From assembly GCA_017477805.1 (NCBI GenBank), contig JAFUUM010000041.1:1-8420 (forward strand): DNA of 8,420 nucleotides, in the 5' to 3' direction. Source of the stretch: Lachnospiraceae bacterium. Lineage in GTDB: Bacteria; Bacillota; Clostridia; Lachnospirales; Lachnospiraceae. Of this stretch, positions 1-5,223 are shown piece by piece (positions within the stretch are counted from its first letter, which is position 1; each line of letters begins with the position of its first letter). The position numbers and the translations under genes were made by a program. The notes under the pieces were generated by a model, which was not told where the DNA came from, did not search any database, and saw only the letters and a program-made list of their open reading frames with translations.

Positions 1-1
1 C

Positions 2-1804
2 CAGGGCGGTCAGATCGTTTTTGGATGTATTATTGAAAAGTCCGTGATATTTCGAGTGTTTGATGCGACTGTATCCAACAGGGGCTGGCCTGATAAATCA
101 AGGGCACCATGGGAAAAGCTGTATATAGACCGGAACAGCTTAAGAGAAGCGAAACGATACGTGTTTACGGAGAGCGCCTTCATCCTTGAGAACAGGGATG
201 GAAACAGAAAACGGGTATCGGTAAAGGAATTAAAAAAAGAAACCAAAAGATTTATCGATGCTTCCATTCGAAAAGAAGGGAAAGAAAGGGAGAGGGAATA
301 TGAACGAGTTGCGCTTTGCCTGGATCGTCCGTTTAAGTCTCTGATGATCCGAGGCCTTAAGAGAGTAGAAAATGAATTGCCGGTGCTTTACTTTTCTGCA
401 TTTGTTGATCTGTATGAAATGATATGTAACAACAGAAATTTGCCGAAGAAGGGCACGGTTCCGGAATGCATCCTCTACGATCTGTATTACCGTAGTTATT
501 CGGACAGAGAGTTTGTAAAACCGGCGAAGGATATGGCGCTCGTGGTGTCATCGAGAAAACATCCGTTTTTTGAAGATCTTACAGAAGAGACAAGAGTCTA
601 TTTTGATTCCGAAAAAGCTTATTATTTTTCCAAAAACGGGCTGTCGGGGAATTGGCAATCGGAAGATTTGGAGACCAGAATTGGTGATGAGGATTATTAC
701 CCATTTGACTTCATGTGCGAAAAAATCAGAGATGAGACCGGACGAGATCTGTTTGATCATACCTATGCTGAGCGATTTATCAGAGGCGGATCGTCATTGG
801 ATTCGGATGCCAAGATCCGTTTTCGAGAAGTGCTGGCAAGGATGTATTATCCGGCATTGGAACAGGCAGCCAAGATCGATCGAAAGGATCTTTATGAACA
901 GGTTTTCTATGAGATCGCAGATCATGATCTGGATAAAAACAAAAATTTGACCGAGGTCTATGGGATTACGATTCCGCAAATGAAGTATTTGGATCAGATG
1001 ACTTTTACATCATGTAAACACTTCAGGGAACATATAAAACGGGAGGACTTTTGCAAAGCATTCCCCGACATTAAAAAGAGGATATTTGCGGTGTGTATGT
1101 TCATCGCTACTAATCACAATGCAGGTGTGATGAATGAAGAATACCTGAACCTGTTTTTGGAGGCGGCGCCCACGATCTACAGCCTGGAAAGAGTGAAAAA
1201 GGAGAAAAGAAGCATATTGGTGGGCGAGTACACGGACTATTTGAAAATGTACGTCAGGATGCGCGCTCTTTTGGAACATCCGGAACAGGCAGGTGAATTG
1301 GAAACGGATATTCGTGCCTTCGGAGAATTTAAGGTGAATATGAAACCGTCCAGGATCTCAGAAAACCATCATCGTCTTGTTCGGTTAGCGAGCGTTGTGG
1401 AGAATAGACCTTTACTCATGAGATGCTCGCCGAAAATACGTGATAGAAAGACACGGGAAGCCGATCGTTTCGAGTACGCAACAGAAAAGTATTTGATCCG
1501 GATGCCGGGTGACGCAGAGGAGATCGTTGCGGAAGGTTGTGTGCTGCAACATTGTGTGGGAAGTGCCGGATACATTGAGGCGATGGCCGAAGGCAGAACC
1601 ACCATTTTGTTTCTTCGAAAAAAGGCGAAACCTGATGTCCCGATGCTGACATTGGAGGTGAAAAATGGTGCGATCATTCAGTGCTACGGGTTTCGGGATC
1701 GTCTGAATGAAGATCCTGAAATCGTCGGGTTTTTAAACGAATACGCTGAAAAACGAGGCTTTGGAATCCGGGCCTGTATTATGCGGGAAAAGGAAACGGG
1801 ATAA
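2..1804 (+). CDS. PcfJ-like protein, 5' end beyond the window
   Basis: The reading frame is open from base 2 to the TAA at 1802-1804. A GTG at 44 could serve as a start, but it has no good ribosome site and the 14 codons before it are open, so the true start probably lies left of the window. The C-terminal part carries the PcfJ family signature: an EG..LQHCVG stretch (HCVG at 1550-1561), a basic ILFLRKK strand, PMLTLEV and an IIQCYG strand. The family is named after pcfJ of the enterococcal conjugative plasmid pCF10; its biochemical role is not established. Before this domain lies about 480 residues of charged, mostly helical sequence that I do not recognise. No membrane segment or signal peptide is visible. 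Only 16 nt separate it from the next gene, so the two are probably co-transcribed. No relaxase, coupling protein or PcfK is seen nearby, so mobility cannot be inferred. Family call is confident; function is unknown. Confidence 0.85.
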   Translation, partial: QGGQIVFGCIIEKSVIFRVFDATVSNRGWPDKSRAPWEKLYIDRNSLREAKRYVFTESAFILENRDGNRKRVSVKELKKETKRFIDASIRKEGKEREREYERVALCLDRPFKSLMIRGLKRVENELPVLYFSAFVDLYEMICNNRNLPKKGTVPECILYDLYYRSYSDREFVKPAKDMALVVSSRKHPFFEDLTEETRVYFDSEKAYYFSKNGLSGNWQSEDLETRIGDEDYYPFDFMCEKIRDETGRDLFDHTYAERFIRGGSSLDSDAKIRFREVLARMYYPALEQAAKIDRKDLYEQVFYEIADHDLDKNKNLTEVYGITIPQMKYLDQMTFTSCKHFREHIKREDFCKAFPDIKKRIFAVCMFIATNHNAGVMNEEYLNLFLEAAPTIYSLERVKKEKRSILVGEYTDYLKMYVRMRALLEHPEQAGELETDIRAFGEFKVNMKPSRISENHHRLVRLASVVENRPLLMRCSPKIRDRKTREADRFEYATEKYLIRMPGDAEEIVAEGCVLQHCVGSAGYIEAMAEGRTTILFLRKKAKPDVPMLTLEVKNGAIIQCYGFRDRLNEDPEIVGFLNEYAEKRGFGIRACIMREKETG

Positions 1805-1820
1805 AAGGAGGTTGGCCTAA

Positions 1821-2942
1821 ATGGATGGAATGTTGTCACAGGAAGAGATCAATTCATTGCTGAACAGCATAGATGCACCGGATAAGAAGGAGGATCCCGC
1901 ACGACTTCCGCATTCTTTGCGAAACTACACGTATGATTCCGGAGGGTACGCAGTGGATACGATATTATTGTCCGAACTTCGGGAGGTATATGATAAACTC
2001 CGAAGAACTGAAGAACATCTGACGGATGCGGAGAAAAAGGAAAGGCATGCGGTCTTTTTGAAACATGGGAAAGAACTTGTAAGCCTTTCTAAGATTGCAC
2101 GGGAACAGGGACTTTTGCTACTTGAGGAAGTTGCTTCCGGGATGGAAGAAAACAAGGAAAAAGAATTTGAACGGGAGATGCTTTATCTGATCGTTGACGG
2201 AACGGATCTTGAGCTGGTAAAGCAGAGTATGCTGATGCGGTTTATTTCCACGCAGATGGATCCGTATCAGGCATTGCAGATGCTAATGAGCATCTATGGG
2301 CTCAGGAGCATACAGGCGGGGGAGCATCCCGTGATCATTATGGAAAGGTTACGGGAAATGATGCCGGAGGATGTTCGGCCCACATTGGAAACGTTTGGAG
2401 AATGGTATTACTCAGAACCTGAGCGAAAGACGGTGGAGATTGAGAGACTCTGTAAAGAAGGTTTTCGGATCGCAGAGGATCATTTGGGATATCCGGAAAC
2501 GTATCTGTGTGAAAAAAGCCTGTTGGCCATGGACAGGGAAAATGTGCAGAAAGTCCTTCGGAAAGCAGATTTCTGGGCTGTTCGGGATGTCATGAAGGGC
2601 TTCTCCGGAGAAGGCAGGAAATATGTTTTTGAGAACGTAAGTGAACGGGTGGCCCAGGATATTGCCTATGGCATTACGATCGATCCGGGACATAAAAATG
2701 ATGTACTTTATACGGAGTATTACCTGAAACCGGTAAGAAAAGCGGCCATCTATATGCTGAAACTGATCAAGGAAATGAAAGCACATGGTCGGATAACTTT
2801 TGACTTGAGTATGGATGTGGGGCTCCTTTCTGAGATCATTACCGGATTGGAGGATTCAGAGCGGAGCGGGATCGATAAGCTGCTTCGTGGAGATACGTTG
2901 TCGAAGTTATTGAAAAACTACGCAAAAGCAATCGAAACATGA
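1821..2942 (+). CDS. Soluble flagellar-motor chimera: FliM-N peptide, MotA-like cytoplasmic core, FliG-C-like domain
   Basis: This 373-residue protein starts at an ATG 9 nt after AAGGAGG (1805-1811). Residues 4-16 read MLSQEEINSLLNS, the form of the N-terminal CheY-P-binding peptide of FliM/FliY (LSQ.EID.LL). Residues 82-186 resemble the cytoplasmic parts of MotA: IAREQGLLLLEE (92-103), LIVDGTDLELV (123-133) and SIQAGEHP (163-170), with the usual membrane helices absent between and around them. Residues 226-327 resemble the FliG C-terminal domain: VQKVLRKADFWAVRDVMKG (242-260), FENVSERVAQ (270-279) and AAIYMLKLIKEMKAHGRI (308-325). By alignment from memory, MotA R90/E98 of E. coli match R94/E102, and FliG K264/R281 match K259/R276. 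The FliG D288/D289 pair falls on Y283/G284. A spacer of about 9 residues follows. The tail 328-373 is unrecognised. No signal peptide or membrane helix is seen, so it should be cytoplasmic. A role as a motor partner, brake or decoy is inference; the domain matches are by eye. Confidence 0.65.
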   Translation: MDGMLSQEEINSLLNSIDAPDKKEDPARLPHSLRNYTYDSGGYAVDTILLSELREVYDKLRRTEEHLTDAEKKERHAVFLKHGKELVSLSKIAREQGLLLLEEVASGMEENKEKEFEREMLYLIVDGTDLELVKQSMLMRFISTQMDPYQALQMLMSIYGLRSIQAGEHPVIIMERLREMMPEDVRPTLETFGEWYYSEPERKTVEIERLCKEGFRIAEDHLGYPETYLCEKSLLAMDRENVQKVLRKADFWAVRDVMKGFSGEGRKYVFENVSERVAQDIAYGITIDPGHKNDVLYTEYYLKPVRKAAIYMLKLIKEMKAHGRITFDLSMDVGLLSEIITGLEDSERSGIDKLLRGDTLSKLLKNYAKAIET

Positions 2943-2951
2943 GGCATAAGC

Positions 2952-2968
2952 AAAAGACCGAGGATGAT
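2952..2968 (+). terminator. Left half of an interrupted bidirectional terminator
   Basis: Nine bases after the stop codon at 2942 comes AAAAGACCG, then AGG and ATGAT. Alone it has no partner strand. Its complement CGGTCTTTT lies at 5182-5190, beyond the inserted element. Joined, G2960-C5182 to A2952-T5190 give 9 pairs, A2961/C5181 is a mismatch, G2962-C5180 and G2963-C5179 add two pairs, and ATGAT forms the loop. It would have ended both the upstream plus-strand operon and the minus-strand degV transcript. Confidence 0.8.
2961..2968. repeat. Target-site duplication, left copy
   Basis: AGGATGAT here is repeated at 5171-5178, immediately outside the right inverted repeat. The identical stretch runs to 11 bases (2960-2970 and 5170-5180), because the repeat-end bases CC and GG extend it. 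Symmetric solutions are an 8-bp duplication with ends starting CCAATG or a 10-bp one with ends starting CAATG. Confidence 0.8.
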
Positions 2969-2987
2969 CCAATGTCATTAAGATAAG
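2969..2987 (+). repeat. Left terminal inverted repeat
   Basis: CCAATGTCATTAAGATAAG here matches the reverse complement of 5152-5170 at 18 of 19 positions; the single difference is A2983 against T. The outermost 14 bases are identical. Its inner edge overlaps the stem of the terminator at 2985-3020. Confidence 0.85.
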
Positions 2988-3020
2988 AACCGATTGTATA
3001 TTTTCGATCGGTTCTTTCTT
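2985..3020 (+). terminator. Intrinsic terminator at the left end of the element
   Basis: The arm AAGAACCGAT (2985-2994) pairs with ATCGGTTCTT (3007-3016), a 10-bp stem around a 12-nt loop, followed by TCTTATT. It lies 42 nt after the stop of the flagellar-chimera gene and would end that operon's transcript soon after it enters the element, replacing the terminator that was split. Confidence 0.7.
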
Positions 3021-3094
3021 ATTGACGGAGAAATCGTTATTAAGTTAAGAAATTCTCGGTTGGCTTATACTCGATTATATTGGTTTTCTTTCAT

Positions 3095-3114
3095 ATATTC
3101 AACAATATTCAACA
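3095..3114. repeat. Tandem 10-bp repeat with inverted copy at the promoter
   Basis: ATATTCAACA occurs twice head to tail (3095-3104 and 3105-3114). CAACAATATTC (3100-3110) recurs inverted as GAATATTGTTG at 3192-3202, touching the -35 box of the RHH promoter at 3200. Repeated short sites around a promoter are typical operators of ribbon-helix-helix autorepressors, so these are candidate binding sites for the protein encoded at 3276-3461. Confidence 0.5.
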
Positions 3115-3152
3115 AAATATTCTATTTATCATCACATCAAAAGCGTGTATTT

Positions 3153-3179
3153 ATAGATATTTGGAATGATAATATCTAT
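3153..3179. repeat. 9-bp inverted repeat, candidate operator
   Basis: ATAGATATT (3153-3161) and AATATCTAT (3171-3179) are exact inverted copies around a 9-nt spacer. The repeat lies just upstream of the RHH promoter. It could be a further operator or only an AT-rich hairpin; no T tract follows it, so a terminator is unlikely. Confidence 0.4.
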
Positions 3180-3199
3180 CTTTCGTATATGGAATATTG

Positions 3200-3228
3200 T
3201 TGATATTTGTATTCTAATATGGTAAGAT
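3200..3228 (+). promoter_or_regulatory. Promoter of the RHH-ATPase operon
   Basis: TTGATA (3200-3205) is separated by 17 nt from TAAGAT (3223-3228), and the -10 box is preceded by TGG, giving an extended -10. Transcription would begin near 3235, leaving a leader of about 40 nt. The -35 box overlaps the inverted copy of the upstream repeat, consistent with autorepression. Confidence 0.65.
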
Positions 3229-3275
3229 CGAGATAGAGAAGTGATATATAGAAAAAATAAAAAAGGGTGAATATT

Positions 3276-3461
3276 ATGTCCAGAGCAAAGAAAGACGGTA
3301 AATTCTTAAATTGTTATATTGATAAGAGTATCCTCGATAAATTAGAGGAATATTGCGATGTTACCTCTGTACCGAAGACATCTGTTGTGGAAAAGGCGTT
3401 ACAGCAGTATCTTATGCAGTTTGAGGTTTTGATGAAAAAGAATGATCAAACTGCTGTGTAG
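3276..3461 (+). CDS. Small ribbon-helix-helix (Arc/MetJ/CopG-like) DNA-binding protein
   Basis: The protein has 61 residues from the ATG at 3276, five bases after AAGGGTGA (3263-3270). A GTG at 3267 would add three residues but lies inside that ribosome site. The fold can be read directly: a basic start (SRAKKDGK), a beta strand FLNCYID (10-16), a first helix SILDKLEEYC (18-27), a turn SVPK (31-34) and a second helix SVVEKALQQYL (36-46). Such proteins bind DNA as dimers through the paired strands, often as autorepressors or antitoxins. It is first in the element's operon, 55 nt before the ATPase gene, and candidate operators lie at the promoter. A control role over the pair is likely. An antitoxin role is possible but nothing here shows it. 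No partition ParA is present. Confidence 0.8.
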   Translation: MSRAKKDGKFLNCYIDKSILDKLEEYCDVTSVPKTSVVEKALQQYLMQFEVLMKKNDQTAV

Positions 3462-3516
3462 ACACAACATTTGATAGAGAATTTGCTATATAACAAACAA
3501 AGGGGACGAAATACTC

Positions 3517-4929
3517 ATGAAAGGGAAAATGAATTTTAAAAGAGATTTTGTATATCAATTAAAAGAGACGCTAAACACTAGAGATGTTGTCTTTCTTCTG
3601 GGCCCCAGGAAATGTGGAAAAACAATCGGTCTTCTTCAAATAAAAGAAGATGGCTCGGATAATGAAATTAAGTATTATGATTTTAAAACTCTAAAAGATA
3701 ACGAAAGCATGGACTTGATAAATGCTATTTGCAAAGACATTCTTCTTGGAACAAAGGTAACATATCTTCTTGATGAAGCAACATATATATACTTCGCCGA
3801 AGAGGAAATATCTAAAATTGCAGAAGCAAGGTCAAAAGCAAAAGTAGACGGTACGGCGGGCAATACAAAGTTGGTATTTACCGGTTCACAATCTATAGCG
3901 TTAAGAGCGTGGGGAATGCGAGCGTTTGGTAATCAGGCACTTTATTTTGAAACATCTTTTTTGACCTATCCGGAATGGCTGAGATTTAAAAACATACAGG
4001 AAAAATCGGAACAATCGTATTGTGATTTTATTCAAGGGACAAAAGAATTTTACGACGATTTTGAATCTGTAGAAGCGTATTTAGAAGCTTGTCTTGCGGA
4101 AACAGTTTATAGTAACGCAAGATCAAGAAACGCTATTTATGGAAATGACTGTGATTTGACTGATGCTTCGATATTACTTGATGTGTTATATTCAACCATG
4201 TTCACACTACATGATACTTCTTCGGTTAATAACTTTTTTAGTTCAAAGCATTTTGAAGAAAGACTCAAATATATCATTAAGCAGTTAGATATTTCAGATA
4301 TGGATCCATTCTTGGAGAAATATACCCAATCGTTTATATACAAATACGATAGCGTATGTCGTCTTGATATAGATGCTTTGAAACAAGCATATGCATTTCT
4401 TATTAGATGCGGTCTTATAACTGCAACGCCCATTTTTAGCGAATTTGAGCAGCAAATAGATGTACTGAAACAATTAGAAACTCCGAATACAATTTTTAAA
4501 CGAAACGGGGATATTCTCGGAAAGGTAAATTTTACGATTAACTACCCAATGTTTTATGTTGAAGTAATTAAAGACATATTACAAGAGAATTTACCGCATG
4601 ATCTTCCTGGATATTTACTTGGGTCTATCGTTGAATGCCATGTAAGAGGCCTTCTTGATAGTAATGGAGCTTATGAATTCCACGAACAAGAAGGAATGGA
4701 AAGGGAAATAGATTATGTCAATGACCGAAAAAAAATGGCTGTTGAAATAACTATTTCTAATAAAAATGTACAGAAAAACGTACACCTCAATATGATAGAA
4801 GACTACAAAGGATACGATAAGATACTTCTTTCAAAGAACATCAATGATGTTGTCGATGGAATAAAAAGAATTCCTTACTATGAATTTATATACGACTTAT
4901 CAGACAAAAAACAGAGTAATCGAAAATAG
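3517..4929 (+). CDS. AAA_14/DUF4143-like ATPase with a PD-(D/E)XK-like C-terminus
   Basis: The protein has 470 residues. The ATG at 3517 follows AAGGGG (3500-3505) with 11 nt between; the next ATG at 3529 has its possible site too close. The Walker A loop is GPRKCGKT (29-36), the Walker B strand VTYLLDEA (81-88) ends in D86-E87, and a sensor-like strand LVFTGSQS (119-126) follows. This order is that of the single-NTPase proteins annotated AAA_14 plus DUF4143, common in bacteria and archaea and of unknown function. The C-terminus (about 365-440) has E373, REIDYV (396-401, D399) and AVEIT (408-412, E410), the pattern of a PD-(D/E)XK nuclease fold, although the usual lysine is T412, so activity is doubtful. 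No membrane segment is seen. It is the second gene of the element. A defence, toxin or element-maintenance role is open; none is shown by sequence. The gene is AT-rich compared with its neighbours outside the element. Confidence 0.8.
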   Translation: MKGKMNFKRDFVYQLKETLNTRDVVFLLGPRKCGKTIGLLQIKEDGSDNEIKYYDFKTLKDNESMDLINAICKDILLGTKVTYLLDEATYIYFAEEEISKIAEARSKAKVDGTAGNTKLVFTGSQSIALRAWGMRAFGNQALYFETSFLTYPEWLRFKNIQEKSEQSYCDFIQGTKEFYDDFESVEAYLEACLAETVYSNARSRNAIYGNDCDLTDASILLDVLYSTMFTLHDTSSVNNFFSSKHFEERLKYIIKQLDISDMDPFLEKYTQSFIYKYDSVCRLDIDALKQAYAFLIRCGLITATPIFSEFEQQIDVLKQLETPNTIFKRNGDILGKVNFTINYPMFYVEVIKDILQENLPHDLPGYLLGSIVECHVRGLLDSNGAYEFHEQEGMEREIDYVNDRKKMAVEITISNKNVQKNVHLNMIEDYKGYDKILLSKNINDVVDGIKRIPYYEFIYDLSDKKQSNRK

Positions 4930-5055
4930 CAAGTTAACACTCCAAAAAATACTTGTAGTCCAAAAGACAAAATAGTAATAGGTTCCGCACGGAATATGGC
5001 AGAAGCCGAAGATGATTTAACAAACGAAAAAGACTTTAAAGTGGACGGGGAATAA
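4930..5055 (+). other. Open 41-codon stretch directly after the ATPase stop
   Basis: The ATPase frame ends at TAG (4927-4929) but continues open for 41 codons in the same frame to TAA at 5053-5055. Its last part, from ATG 4996 (MAEAEDDLTNEKDFKVDGE), looks protein-like and is less AT-rich than its surroundings, but has no ribosome site. It could be a C-terminal extension lost by a nonsense change, the tail of a deleted gene such as the lost transposase, or chance. I do not recognise it. Confidence 0.25.
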
Positions 5056-5090
5056 ACTACGTCTAGGTTTTAGTCTGAACATAAACAATA

Positions 5091-5140
5091 AAAAACCACT
5101 CACATTCCTATCAATTAGGAAATGTTGGAGTGGTTTTTCT
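5091..5140. terminator. Bidirectional intrinsic terminator at the right end of the element
   Basis: AAAAACCACTC (5091-5101) pairs with GAGTGGTTTTT (5128-5138). An inner stem pairs ACATT (5102-5106) with AATGT (5121-5125) and CCTA (5107-5110) with TAGG (5116-5119), with a small internal bulge on the right arm. The A tract on the left and T tract on the right let it work both ways: it ends the ATPase transcript on the plus strand and the degV transcript on the minus strand, whose own terminator was split by the insertion. Confidence 0.85.
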
Positions 5141-5151
5141 TTGTCTAAAGG

Positions 5152-5170
5152 CTTAACTTAATGACATTGG
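5152..5170 (-). repeat. Right terminal inverted repeat
   Basis: Read on the minus strand this is CCAATGTCATTAAGTTAAG, identical to the left end at 18 of 19 positions. It abuts the second copy of the AGGATGAT duplication. Confidence 0.85.
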
Positions 5171-5178
5171 AGGATGAT
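5171..5178. repeat. Target-site duplication, right copy
   Basis: AGGATGAT repeats 2961-2968. Here it is followed by CCCCGG, the natural continuation of the target, so this copy shows the uninterrupted right side of the empty site. The target reads AGG-ATGAT-CCC, close to the GGG-N5-CCC preference I recall for IS231A. Confidence 0.8.
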
Positions 5179-5190
5179 CCCCGGTCTTTT
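5179..5190 (-). terminator. Right half of the interrupted bidirectional terminator
   Basis: CCCCGGTCTTTT followed by another T is the second arm and T tract of the hairpin whose first arm is 2952-2963. In the present arrangement it has no local partner. It lies 34 nt beyond the degV stop on the minus strand. Confidence 0.8.
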
Positions 5191-5223
5191 TGATTCCATT
5201 CGGTATTTCGTCAAGTTTTTGAT

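Larger units (their letters stand above)
3021..3199. other. AT-rich non-coding leader of the element
   Basis: Between the left terminator and the RHH promoter there is no convincing gene. A 69-codon frame beginning at 2994 starts inside the terminator hairpin, has no ribosome site and matches no family I know. The stretch holds a tandem repeat (3095-3114), a 9-bp inverted repeat (3153-3179) and one half of a longer-range inverted repeat, so it looks regulatory. Confidence 0.5.
2969..5170. mobile_element. Transposase-less insertion cassette carrying an RHH regulator and an ATPase
   Basis: The 2202-bp segment is bounded by near-perfect 19-bp inverted repeats and flanked by an 8-11 bp direct duplication, the mark of a transposition event. 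Its interior is clearly richer in A and T than the genes on both sides and uses more AAA, ATA, TTT and TTA codons. The cargo is one ribbon-helix-helix gene and one AAA ATPase gene, with terminators just inside each end. No transposase, recombinase or recognisable part of one is present, so movement would need an enzyme supplied in trans. This matches the mobile insertion cassette arrangement described for IS231-type ends in Bacillus. The inner repeat motif CATtAAgTTAAG and the GG-N5-CC target resemble what I recall of IS231 ends and target choice, so an IS4-family parent is a reasonable but unproven guess. Integration is strongly supported by the reconstructed empty site. Confidence 0.82.

Noticed and set aside
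44..46. GTG at 44 as the true start of the PcfJ-like gene
   Set aside because: No good ribosome site precedes it and the frame is open to the window edge, so the gene most likely begins outside the window.
3095..3202. The repeats upstream of the RHH gene as a CRISPR array or replication iterons
   Set aside because: There are only two tandem copies plus one inverted copy, without equal spacers, cas genes or a replication gene.
2994..3203. 69-codon plus-strand frame in the leader of the element
   Set aside because: It begins inside the terminator hairpin, has no ribosome site, overlaps the candidate operators and promoter, and shows no recognisable family feature; its composition simply reflects AT-rich DNA.
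4137..4433. 98-codon minus-strand frame inside the ATPase gene
   Set aside because: Shadow frame of the ATPase; no ribosome site or domain signature.
2969..5170. The insertion as an integrative conjugative element or prophage remnant
   Set aside because: There is no integrase, relaxase or phage gene, and the 19-bp inverted ends with a short duplication point to cut-and-paste transposition instead.
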